Under the pieces are notes generated by a model that did no database searches, was not told the origin of the DNA, and was given only the letters and a program-made list of their open reading frames with translations. This document shows, in pieces, positions 6,988 through 12,772 of a DNA stretch of 12,772 nucleotides. Position numbers and translations under genes: made by a program. The stretch is from Candidatus Eiseniibacteriota bacterium. GTDB lineage: Bacteria; Joyebacterota; Joyebacteria; Joyebacterales; Joyebacteraceae. How positions within the stretch are numbered: position 1 is the first letter of the stretch; each line of letters starts with the position of its first letter. Location: contig DAOWER010000017.1 in assembly GCA_030638405.1 (NCBI GenBank), forward strand, positions 1-12,772. Direction: 5' to 3'.

Positions 6988-7020
6988 ACCGGCCGGTATC
7001 GAATTGGAGTGCGTGCGAGG

Positions 7021-7488
7021 ATGGACAGGATCGAGGTCGAGATAGTGCGGCTTCCGGGTTCCGAGGGGCTGCCGCTGCCTCGCTACATGAGTGGCGGGGC
7101 ATCAGGGCTGGACCTGCCCGCGGCCGTCCCGGCGCCCGTCACCATCGCCCCGGGAGCCATTGAGCTAGTGCCCACCGGATTCGCAATCGCGGTTCCGGAA
7201 GGTTACGAGGCCCAGGTCCGTTCGCGGAGCGGCATGGCCCTCAGGCACGGGGTCTTCGTACTCAACAGCCCCGGGACCATTGACTCGGACTACCGGGGTG
7301 AAGTGGGCGTGATACTGGCGAATCTCGGCAAGGAGCCCTTCGCGGTCGCGCGCGGGGACAGGATCGCGCAGCTGGTCGTTGCGCGCGTGTCCAGCGTTTC
7401 GTGGGTGGAGGGCGAGATTCTCGTGTCCACGGGGCGCGATTCGGGCGGATTCGGCCACACGGGCGGCGACGGCGGCGCCGGTTCCTGA
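7021..7488 (+). CDS. dut: dUTP diphosphatase (trimeric dUTPase)
   Basis: dUTPase hydrolyses dUTP to dUMP and pyrophosphate, keeping uracil out of DNA and feeding dTMP synthesis. The five motifs of the trimeric family are in order: ASGLDLPA (27-34), VRSRSGMAL (66-74), NSPGTIDSDYRGE (82-94, catalytic Asp88), GDRIAQLVV (112-120) and the C-terminal arm TGRDSGGFGHTG (137-148), where the usual RGSGGFGSTG is slightly changed. The ATG at 7021 gives 155 residues and has GGAG at 7006-7009 upstream. A GTG at 7009 in the same frame is an alternative that would add four residues. The gene ends 14 bases before the UbiA gene, so the two are probably co-transcribed. Confidence 0.95.
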   Translation: MDRIEVEIVRLPGSEGLPLPRYMSGGASGLDLPAAVPAPVTIAPGAIELVPTGFAIAVPEGYEAQVRSRSGMALRHGVFVLNSPGTIDSDYRGEVGVILANLGKEPFAVARGDRIAQLVVARVSSVSWVEGEILVSTGRDSGGFGHTGGDGGAGS

Positions 7489-7502
7489 CGGGGAGATGGC
7501 GA

Positions 7503-8462
7503 ATGGCTGGTCCCGGCGGCCTCAAGTGCTCGGTTCTCCGTGCTCTGGATTTCATCTTCGTTCTGAGACCCACGGTCGTAATCGTCATGTGGGTCTTTTT
7601 CTTTGCAGGCGCAGGGCTGGCAGCGAGGGCGAGCGGCGGCTCGCTGTCGCTGCTTCTTCCGTCGCGAGACGTCCTGCTTGGATTCGGCGCCATGACCGCG
7701 GTGTTAGGCGGCGGGTGCCTCCTCAACCAGATCTCCGACGTCGAGACCGACCGTGTCAATGAAAAGCTCTTCTTCCTGCCGCGCGGCATCATCTCAATGC
7801 GGGCGGCGTGGGTCGAGCTGGCGGTCGTGTGGCTGCTCGCTGCGGGGCTGGCTGCTCCTCTCGCCTCAGGTTTCAGGCTTGTTCTCGTGGCGTCGCTCCT
7901 TCTGAACATCACTTACTCGGCGCGACCGGTCAGGGCCAAGTCGCACTGCCCATGGGACATGGTGTGGAACGGCCTCGGATTCGGCTTCGCGGCGGTCGCG
8001 GCCGGATGGGCATCTGTAGCACCGCTCAGCCCGACCATCATTCCGCTCGGCCTGACTTACACGTTGGCGGTCGCCGGCATCACCGCGTCGACGACGGTGC
8101 TCGATGTGGAGGGGGACCGGGCTCTAGGCCTTCGGACCACGGCGGCGGTTCTCGGGGAATCGGGCGCGAGCGCACTGACTCTCGTGCTTATGGGAGCCGC
8201 CGGGATTGCCGGCGCGGTGATGTTCGATCCGCTCGGGTTCTTCGTCCCGGTGCTCTCTCTTCCGCTTCTTGTCCGAGCGCACGTGACGCGCGACAGAGCA
8301 CACAGGACCGCGGCGAACCAGTTCACGGTGGGCGTGTTCGCCGTCGTCGCGTCGATTCGAGCGCCGTATCTGCTTATCCTGCTTGCCCTCGTGTACTTCG
8401 GTTCGCGTGCCTACTACAGGGCCCGCTTCGGGTTCTCCTACCCCGGCGTGGGAACCCCCTAG
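7503..8462 (+). CDS. UbiA-family membrane prenyltransferase, substrate unknown
   Basis: An intramembrane aromatic or glycerol-phosphate prenyltransferase of the UbiA superfamily, 319 residues with about eight to nine hydrophobic segments. The first Asp-rich motif is NQISDVETD (Asn75, Asp79, Asp83), the second DVEGD (Asp201, Asp205), and YSARPVRAK (138-146) corresponds to the conserved YS.P.R.K loop. These residues bind the Mg2+-prenyl diphosphate. The family makes quinones, hemes, chlorophylls and archaeal-type lipids; the product here cannot be told, and no quinone gene is adjacent. The ATG at 7503 has GGGGAG at 7490-7495. A longer in-frame start at 7401 would lie within dut and adds a basic, non-homologous leader, so it is rejected. 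Confidence 0.88.
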   Translation: MAGPGGLKCSVLRALDFIFVLRPTVVIVMWVFFFAGAGLAARASGGSLSLLLPSRDVLLGFGAMTAVLGGGCLLNQISDVETDRVNEKLFFLPRGIISMRAAWVELAVVWLLAAGLAAPLASGFRLVLVASLLLNITYSARPVRAKSHCPWDMVWNGLGFGFAAVAAGWASVAPLSPTIIPLGLTYTLAVAGITASTTVLDVEGDRALGLRTTAAVLGESGASALTLVLMGAAGIAGAVMFDPLGFFVPVLSLPLLVRAHVTRDRAHRTAANQFTVGVFAVVASIRAPYLLILLALVYFGSRAYYRARFGFSYPGVGTP

Positions 8463-8482
8463 CGTCTTCACAGGCTTTTCCA

Positions 8483-8512
8483 TTGACATCCGTCGAGCAC
8501 GCTTCCTATTCT
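8483..8512 (+). promoter_or_regulatory. Sigma70-type promoter candidate for the trk/ktr pair
   Basis: A perfect TTGACA at 8483-8488, an 18-bp spacer and TATTCT at 8507-8512 (four of six) lie in the 87-base gap after the UbiA gene. The predicted start is near 8519, about 30 bases before the trkH start. Seen in sequence; activity inferred. Confidence 0.65.
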
Positions 8513-8516
8513 CGGC

Positions 8517-8533
8517 GAGCCTCACAGAGGCTT
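8517..8533 (+). repeat. Inverted repeat at the predicted trk transcription start
   Basis: AGCCTC (8518-8523) and GAGGCT (8527-8532) flank ACA, with a further G-T pair outside. The hairpin lies exactly at the predicted 5' end of the message. It could be an operator or a 5' stabilising structure. Confidence 0.4.
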
Positions 8534-8549
8534 TCCGGGAGGACCAGAC

Positions 8550-10310
8550 GTGCCTGAAGCCGTCCGCGACAGAAGTCTCAGGTGGCTGTCCCGCGTGATG
8601 TTCGTTGTCGCGGGAGTCGCCGCGTTCTCGCTGGTCGCGCAGTACGGGTTCTATCTGAGCGAGCAGGACCGGCGACTCTTGAGCATGGTGGACCTCGTCA
8701 TCGTCGGGGTCTTCATGCTTGACGCGGTCGTGCGGTTCGCCATGTCGCGAAGGAAGGGCTCGTATCTCAAGGCGCGCTGGCCGGCACTGGGCATCGTGGT
8801 GCTGATAGTCGCCCAGCTCATCCTCGTGTTCGTTCTCCATGGGCGCGGAGGCCTGCCGGCAGTCATGTCGAGACCGGGCGTGTTCTCACTGGCGAAGGGC
8901 TACATAGTTGTGCTCCAGGTCTACCTGGTGCTCCTGATCCTCGGCGAGGCCGTGCGCGCCAACAGGAGCGTCGCGTCGACCAGGATCGCACCGGCGCGAA
9001 CAGTCATCGCGTCGTTCCTGCTCATCATCATCGTCGGCGCCCTCCTGCTGGCGACGCCTCGAGCGACGGTCGGGGGACGCATGGCCGCGATTGACTCGCT
9101 CTTCACCGCCACGTCCGCCGTGTGCGTCACGGGCCTCATCGTCGTGGATACGGGCAGCCACTTCACCAGGTTCGGCCACACGATCATCATCACGCTCATC
9201 CAACTCGGGGGCCTGGGACTCATCACGTTCGTGACCTTCTTCGCGACGGTCCTCAGGGGAGGACCGGGAGTACGCGAGAGCCTCGTGCTGCGAGGCATCA
9301 TGACGTTCGAGACCATCGGCCGGATAGGGCGAACCCTCAGATACGTCATCGGCATCACCTTCCTCATGGAGATTGCGGGCGCGGCGTTGCTCTATCTGAC
9401 GACCAGGTGTGACTTCGGGACGACGGCCCAGGCCGTGAGGGCGTCCGTCTTCCACTCGGTGTCGGCGTTCTGCAACGCCGGGTTCTCCCTGAACGCGACC
9501 AGCTTCGAGCGCTACGTGGCGAACGTCCCTGTCAACCTGGTGATGACGTCGCTCATCATCGTGGGTGGCCTCGGTTACCCCGTCCTCATGAGCGTCGTGA
9601 ACAGGTATCCTCTGATCGGACGGGGGGCGGGGGCGGGGAGGCGTTGGCCCCTTCATGTGCGCCTGGTGCTGGCGATGACTGTGGCGCTGCTCCTTCTGGG
9701 AACGCTCTCGTTCCTCGCCTTGGAGTGGAACGGCACACTGGCAGGCAAGCCGTTCGGAGCGAAGCTCCTGGCGTCCTACTTCGGCTCGGTCACTGCCCGA
9801 ACCGCGGGATTCAACACGGTGCGAACGGCGGCGCTGGCTCTGCCAACGCTCTTCCTGCTGGCCTCGCTGATGTTCATCGGGGGCTCTCCCGGCGGGACGG
9901 CCGGAGGGGTGAAGACCGTCACGGTGGGTCTGGTGCTCGCGTCCATTCGGTCGATGTTCAGGGGGACGGACCGGGTGGAGTTCTTCAAACGCCGGGTGCC
10001 CGACTGGCTGGTCAGGGAGGCGCTCGTCGTGGTCTCTATGGGAATATTGGTCGTTGTGGGCGGCACGATCGTGCTCCTCGTGGTCGAGGATTTGACTTTG
10101 AGCCAGGTGATCTTTGAGGTAGTCTCGGCCTTCGGAACCGTTGGGCTTTCCACGGGGATCACGCCGTCGCTCTCGGTCGCGGGCAAGCTGTCTCTCATCC
10201 TCATCATGCTCGCCGGGCGCGTGGGCCCCCTCACGCTGGCTCTGGCGCTCGCCCAGCGTCGCGACCAGCCGCTCTACGACTACCCGGAGGAGAGGGTCAT
10301 CATCGGATAG
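8550..10310 (+). CDS. trkH: TrkH/KtrB-family potassium uptake channel with extra N-terminal membrane domain
   Basis: The ion-conducting subunit of a Trk/Ktr K+ (or Na+-dependent K+) uptake system in the inner membrane. The four pore loops of the family carry the selectivity glycines: VCVTG (191-195), FCNAG (307-311), ARTAG (416-420) and FGTVG (528-532). Other signatures are QLGGLGLITF (218-227), IGGSPGGTAGGVKT (443-456) and LAGRVGPLTLALAL near the end. At 586 residues it is longer than ordinary KtrB or TrkH (about 440-490). The excess is an N-terminal ~145 residues with about four hydrophobic segments (about 14-34, 45-65, 78-97, 114-134) before the first channel repeat. The GTG at 8550 has GGGAGGA at 8537-8543, spacing six. 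The RCK partner is directly downstream. Confidence 0.93.
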   Translation: MPEAVRDRSLRWLSRVMFVVAGVAAFSLVAQYGFYLSEQDRRLLSMVDLVIVGVFMLDAVVRFAMSRRKGSYLKARWPALGIVVLIVAQLILVFVLHGRGGLPAVMSRPGVFSLAKGYIVVLQVYLVLLILGEAVRANRSVASTRIAPARTVIASFLLIIIVGALLLATPRATVGGRMAAIDSLFTATSAVCVTGLIVVDTGSHFTRFGHTIIITLIQLGGLGLITFVTFFATVLRGGPGVRESLVLRGIMTFETIGRIGRTLRYVIGITFLMEIAGAALLYLTTRCDFGTTAQAVRASVFHSVSAFCNAGFSLNATSFERYVANVPVNLVMTSLIIVGGLGYPVLMSVVNRYPLIGRGAGAGRRWPLHVRLVLAMTVALLLLGTLSFLALEWNGTLAGKPFGAKLLASYFGSVTARTAGFNTVRTAALALPTLFLLASLMFIGGSPGGTAGGVKTVTVGLVLASIRSMFRGTDRVEFFKRRVPDWLVREALVVVSMGILVVVGGTIVLLVVEDLTLSQVIFEVVSAFGTVGLSTGITPSLSVAGKLSLILIMLAGRVGPLTLALALAQRRDQPLYDYPEERVIIG

Positions 10311-10397
10311 CGGCCGTGAGCCGCCAGGGCGGCAGCGAGACGGGCCCCGTATCGGAGCAGGCTCGCGAGCCGATCGAAGCAGATGCCGGAGGTTCGG

Positions 10398-11072
10398 ATG
10401 AAGCGCTACGCAGTGATCGGGCTGGGACTTCTGGGCAGGACCGTCGCACGGGAGCTGGCAGGACGGGGGGCCGAGGTCATCGCGGTCGACATGCAGCAGG
10501 AACTGGTTCAATCGATGGCGGAGGAAGTGCCTCTGGCCGTTCGGCTGGACTCGACCAACCGTGAAGCGCTGAAGCAGCAGGGCATCGATCAGGTCGACGC
10601 CGCGCTGGTCGCCATAGGTGAGAACTTCCAGGCCGCGGTACTGACGACGGCGCTCCTCAAGGAGTTCGGGATCGAACGCGTCATCTCGCGCGCGGGGACG
10701 GTGGAGGAGGCGCGGATACTCCGGCTGGTCAACGCGGACGAGGTCGTGCTCGTCGAGGAGATGGTTGCGAGGAGGCTGACGACCCGCCTGATGAGCCCCA
10801 GCCTGGTAGAGATGGTCGAGCTGACGCCGGGCATGAGTCTCGCGAAGATAGAGGCCCCACCGGAAATGCTCGGGAAGACGCTGGCGTCACTCAAGTTCAG
10901 GCAGCGCTACGGACTGAACGTCGTGGCGGTCATCAAGAAGGGTGCTGACGCCCAGAGCGGGCCGGCGACCATACTGCCGGACCCGGACGAGGTGATCGAA
11001 GAGGGTGACATCCTGCTGGTCGACGGACCGGACGAGGCGATCGAACGGCTGGCGTCGGGGGACAACGACTAG
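10398..11072 (+). CDS. trkA: TrkA/KtrA-family RCK regulatory subunit
   Basis: A cytoplasmic regulator that binds nucleotide (NAD(H) or ATP/ADP) and gates the adjacent channel. The 224-residue protein has one RCK-N Rossmann domain, YAVIGLGLLGRTVARELAGR, with GLGLLG at 8-13 and Asp31 at the end of the second strand. LDSTNREAL, VAIGENFQAAVLTTALLKEF and NADEVVLVEEMVARRL follow. A RCK-C domain occupies about residues 135-219 (GKTLASLKFRQRYGLNVVAV, EEGDILLVDG). A single RCK unit of this size is the KtrA form rather than the double-unit E. coli TrkA. The ATG at 10398 has GGAGG at 10388-10392 (spacing five); the ATG at 10383 is less likely. The 87-base gap from trkH shows no terminator, so both genes are probably one operon. 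Confidence 0.94.
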   Translation: MKRYAVIGLGLLGRTVARELAGRGAEVIAVDMQQELVQSMAEEVPLAVRLDSTNREALKQQGIDQVDAALVAIGENFQAAVLTTALLKEFGIERVISRAGTVEEARILRLVNADEVVLVEEMVARRLTTRLMSPSLVEMVELTPGMSLAKIEAPPEMLGKTLASLKFRQRYGLNVVAVIKKGADAQSGPATILPDPDEVIEEGDILLVDGPDEAIERLASGDND

Positions 11073-11105
11073 GACCGCGCCTGCGGGACCATCTCGGGCG
11101 TGTGG

Positions 11106-11136
11106 CGCCGGAGCGGGGTCCGCGGGCGTTTTCTTT
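11106..11136 (+). terminator. Possible terminator after trkA
   Basis: CGCCGGA (11106-11112) pairs with TCC and GGCG (11119-11121 and 11125-11128) with a 3-base bulge and a 6-base loop, followed by TTTTCTTT at 11129-11136. The stem is imperfect but the T-run is the best in this gap. It would end the trk/ktr transcript 34 bases after the trkA stop, while asnS begins 30 bases further on, so it may also act as an asnS attenuator. Confidence 0.4.
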
Positions 11137-11166
11137 GCTCAGGGACAGCGAAACGCGGGGACGATC

Positions 11167-12465
11167 ATGAGACAGCGCTACTACATCGGCGACATGGGGG
11201 ACTACGACGGGCGGGAAGTGACCCTGGAGGGGTGGCTCGCCGGGAGACGGTCGAGCGGCAAGATCCTGTTCCTGCAGGTGCGGGACGGGACCGGCTTCAT
11301 ACAGTGCGTTGCGGGCAGGGGGGACGTGGACGATCAGACTTTCGAGGAACTGGCGGCGCTGCCCATGGAGTCGTCTCTCAGAGTGACCGGGCGTGTCGCG
11401 GCCGACGACCGCGCCCCGGGAGGGTTCGAGGTCTCTCTTGTTCGAGCCGAGGTCGTTTGCGCGGCTTCTGAGGAGTACCCCATCACGCGGAAGGAGCACG
11501 GTGTGCCCTTCCTGATGGACCACCGCCATCTCTGGATCCGTTCCTCGCGCCAGTTCGCCGTCCTCAGGATCAGGGCGACCGCGATTCGGGCGGCGACGAA
11601 CCACCTCGATTCCAGGGGCTACCTCCAGCTCGACACGCCGATTCTCACGCCGACCGCGTGCGAAGGCACGACGACACTGTTCGAGACCAACTACTTCGAG
11701 GAGCGAGCGTACCTGTCTCAGAGTGGCCAGCTCTACAACGAGGCGACGGCAATGGCGTTCGGGAAGGTCTATTGCCTGGGGCCCTCCTTCCGTGCCGAGA
11801 AGAGCAAGACGAGGCGGCACCTCATCGAGTTCTGGCAGATCGAGCCGGAGATCGCGTACGCCGACCTCGATGACGTGATGGACATCCAGGAGAGGCTGGT
11901 CGAGGAGATGGTCGGGAGCATTCTCTCCGAAAGGGCGGCCGAGCTGAACGTGCTCGAGAGGGACACGGAGGCCTTGGCGCGGGTGAAGGCCCCGTTCCCT
12001 CGCATCACGTACACGGAAGCGGTGGAGCGTCTCAACAGGGCCGGTCACGATTTCCAGTGGGGCGGTGACTTCGGTGCGGAGGACGAGACGATCCTCTCAC
12101 GGATGTTCGACAGGCCGGTGCTGGTCACACGCTACCCACGCGAGGTCAAGCCCTTCTACATGGAGAACGACCCCGACGACGAGAGGGTGACGCTCTCGGT
12201 CGACATGCTGGCGCCCGAGGGCTACGGCGAGATAGTCGGCGGCGGCCAGAGGATGATGGACGCGACGCAGCTGGAGGATAGGATGCGCGAGGACGGCGTG
12301 CCCATCGACGACTACCAATGGTATCTGGATCTCAGGAGATACGGCTCGGTCCCGCACGGAGGCTTCGGACTCGGGATAGAGCGTTTCGTCGCGTGGGTCT
12401 GCGGTCTCGCGCACATCCGGGAGACGATTCCGTTCCCGAGAATGCTCTACCGATTGAAGCCCTGA
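11167..12465 (+). CDS. asnS: Asparagine--tRNA ligase
   Basis: A class IIb synthetase that charges tRNA-Asn directly with asparagine. The 432 residues include an N-terminal OB-fold anticodon-binding domain (VTLEGWLAGRRSSGKILFLQ, VRDGTGFIQCV), the class II motif 1 region (NHLDSRGYLQLDTPILTPTA), motif 2 FRAEKSKTRRHLIEFWQIE (208-226) and motif 3 GFGLGIERFVAW (399-410). YLSQSGQLY, GYGEIVGGGQR (352-362) and the ending IRETIPFPR distinguish AsnRS from AspRS and LysRS. The ATG at 11167 has GGGGA at 11157-11161 upstream. An open in-frame stretch back to 11005 overlaps trkA and is rejected. Its presence implies the cell need not rely solely on transamidation for Asn-tRNA. Confidence 0.96.
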   Translation: MRQRYYIGDMGDYDGREVTLEGWLAGRRSSGKILFLQVRDGTGFIQCVAGRGDVDDQTFEELAALPMESSLRVTGRVAADDRAPGGFEVSLVRAEVVCAASEEYPITRKEHGVPFLMDHRHLWIRSSRQFAVLRIRATAIRAATNHLDSRGYLQLDTPILTPTACEGTTTLFETNYFEERAYLSQSGQLYNEATAMAFGKVYCLGPSFRAEKSKTRRHLIEFWQIEPEIAYADLDDVMDIQERLVEEMVGSILSERAAELNVLERDTEALARVKAPFPRITYTEAVERLNRAGHDFQWGGDFGAEDETILSRMFDRPVLVTRYPREVKPFYMENDPDDERVTLSVDMLAPEGYGEIVGGGQRMMDATQLEDRMREDGVPIDDYQWYLDLRRYGSVPHGGFGLGIERFVAWVCGLAHIRETIPFPRMLYRLKP

Positions 12466-12516
12466 CGCTCGGAGGGGATCGGCGCTGCCGTCCGGGGCGC
12501 CGCTTCGCTTTCTCAT

Positions 12517-12752
12517 CCAGTCGTGCCGCCGGCAATCGAAGTACAGCCCGTACTCCGCCTGGTGCGGCCGGGCCCCGATCTGCTCGCTCTCGACCGCGGT
12601 GAATCCGGGGATGCTCGAACCGTCGAATCCGGTGCCCTTGGTGAGAAGGCGGGGGAGAGACGGGTGGTGGGGATCGTGACGTGGCGCCACCGGCGGATGC
12701 GGTGGGACACGAAGACGCCGGTCCCGGAGCTGGAGAGAGGGCGTTGCCGCAC
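12517..12752 (-). pseudogene. Broken N-terminal fragment of a glutamine synthetase-like gene
   Basis: On the minus strand, reading right to left, RWRHVTIP and TTRLSPAF (12645-12692) are followed, after a one-base frame change at about 12643-12647, by TKGTGFDGSSIPGF and TAVESEQIGARPH (12562-12642). This matches the N-terminal beta-grasp of glutamine synthetase (usual FTD..G.w.h.tiP, then GigFDGSSI.GF..i.eSDm...PD), which contributes Asp and Ser of FDGSS to the neighbouring subunit's active site. Similarity fades after ARPH, and asnS occupies the other strand from 12465, so the catalytic domain is missing. A GTG at 12752 with GAGGA upstream could be the old start. The edges are uncertain; the FDGSSIPGF core makes the family likely. 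Confidence 0.6.
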
Positions 12753-12772
12753 CGCGTCCTCGATGCCGGGGC

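Noticed and set aside
10316..10397. A separate small gene in the trkH-trkA gap
   Set aside because: The open stretch from the GTG at 10316 has no recognisable product and runs on through trkA in a different frame; the gap is only 87 bases.
8886..10511. A 541-codon open frame on the minus strand opposite trkH
   Set aside because: The product is a His/Arg/Glu-rich string without any family motif, and it extends across the trkH-trkA gap. It is an antisense shadow.
1..12772. tRNA, rRNA, CRISPR arrays, insertion sequences, prophage or attachment sites
   Set aside because: No cloverleaf, no regularly spaced repeats, no transposase or integrase motifs and no terminal inverted repeats were seen anywhere in the window.

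Overview
This is a G+C-rich bacterial window in which every confident gene lies on the + strand. It opens inside a very conserved translation and RNA-metabolism cluster: infB (3' end) - ylxP - rbfA - nrnA-like DHH phosphoesterase - truB - ribF - rpsO - pnp. It continues with dut, a UbiA-family prenyltransferase, a two-gene Trk/Ktr potassium uptake system (trkH/ktrB-like and trkA/ktrA-like) and asnS. The organism is not identifiable from this stretch. High G+C, frequent GTG/TTG starts, strong purine-rich ribosome binding sites and a long (586-residue) TrkH would fit an uncultured lineage near the FCB candidate phyla, but that is a guess.

Region by region. Positions 2-4248 form a tight run of genes with short gaps or overlaps (rbfA/nrnA overlap by tens of bases, nrnA/truB by 4). 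They serve initiation (IF2), 30S maturation (RbfA), nanoRNA/pAp turnover (NrnA-like), tRNA U55 modification (TruB) and flavin cofactor synthesis (RibF). A fresh promoter candidate (TTGACT, 17 bp, extended TGC-TAGGTT) sits at 4278-4306, before rpsO. rpsO and pnp are separated by a terminator-like hairpin, an arrangement resembling the classical rpsO-pnp layout of other bacteria. Between pnp and dut lies a non-coding gap with a 16-bp, nearly perfect hairpin and a second small hairpin. dut and the UbiA gene are closely spaced. A strong promoter candidate (TTGACA, 18 bp, TATTCT) at 8483-8512 starts the potassium-uptake pair, whose second gene is followed by a possible terminator and then asnS.

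The last ~300 bases (12466-12772) have no intact gene. On the minus strand they hold a recognisable but broken N-terminal piece of glutamine synthetase (FDGSSIPGF signature) with a one-base frameshift, pointing toward asnS.

No wholly new system is evident; most of the window is ordinary housekeeping. The points most worth a second look are the glutamine synthetase remnant, the extra ~145-residue four-helix N-terminal region of the TrkH protein, the long pnp-dut hairpin, the unusual rpsO start and the hairpin at the predicted start of the trk transcript.
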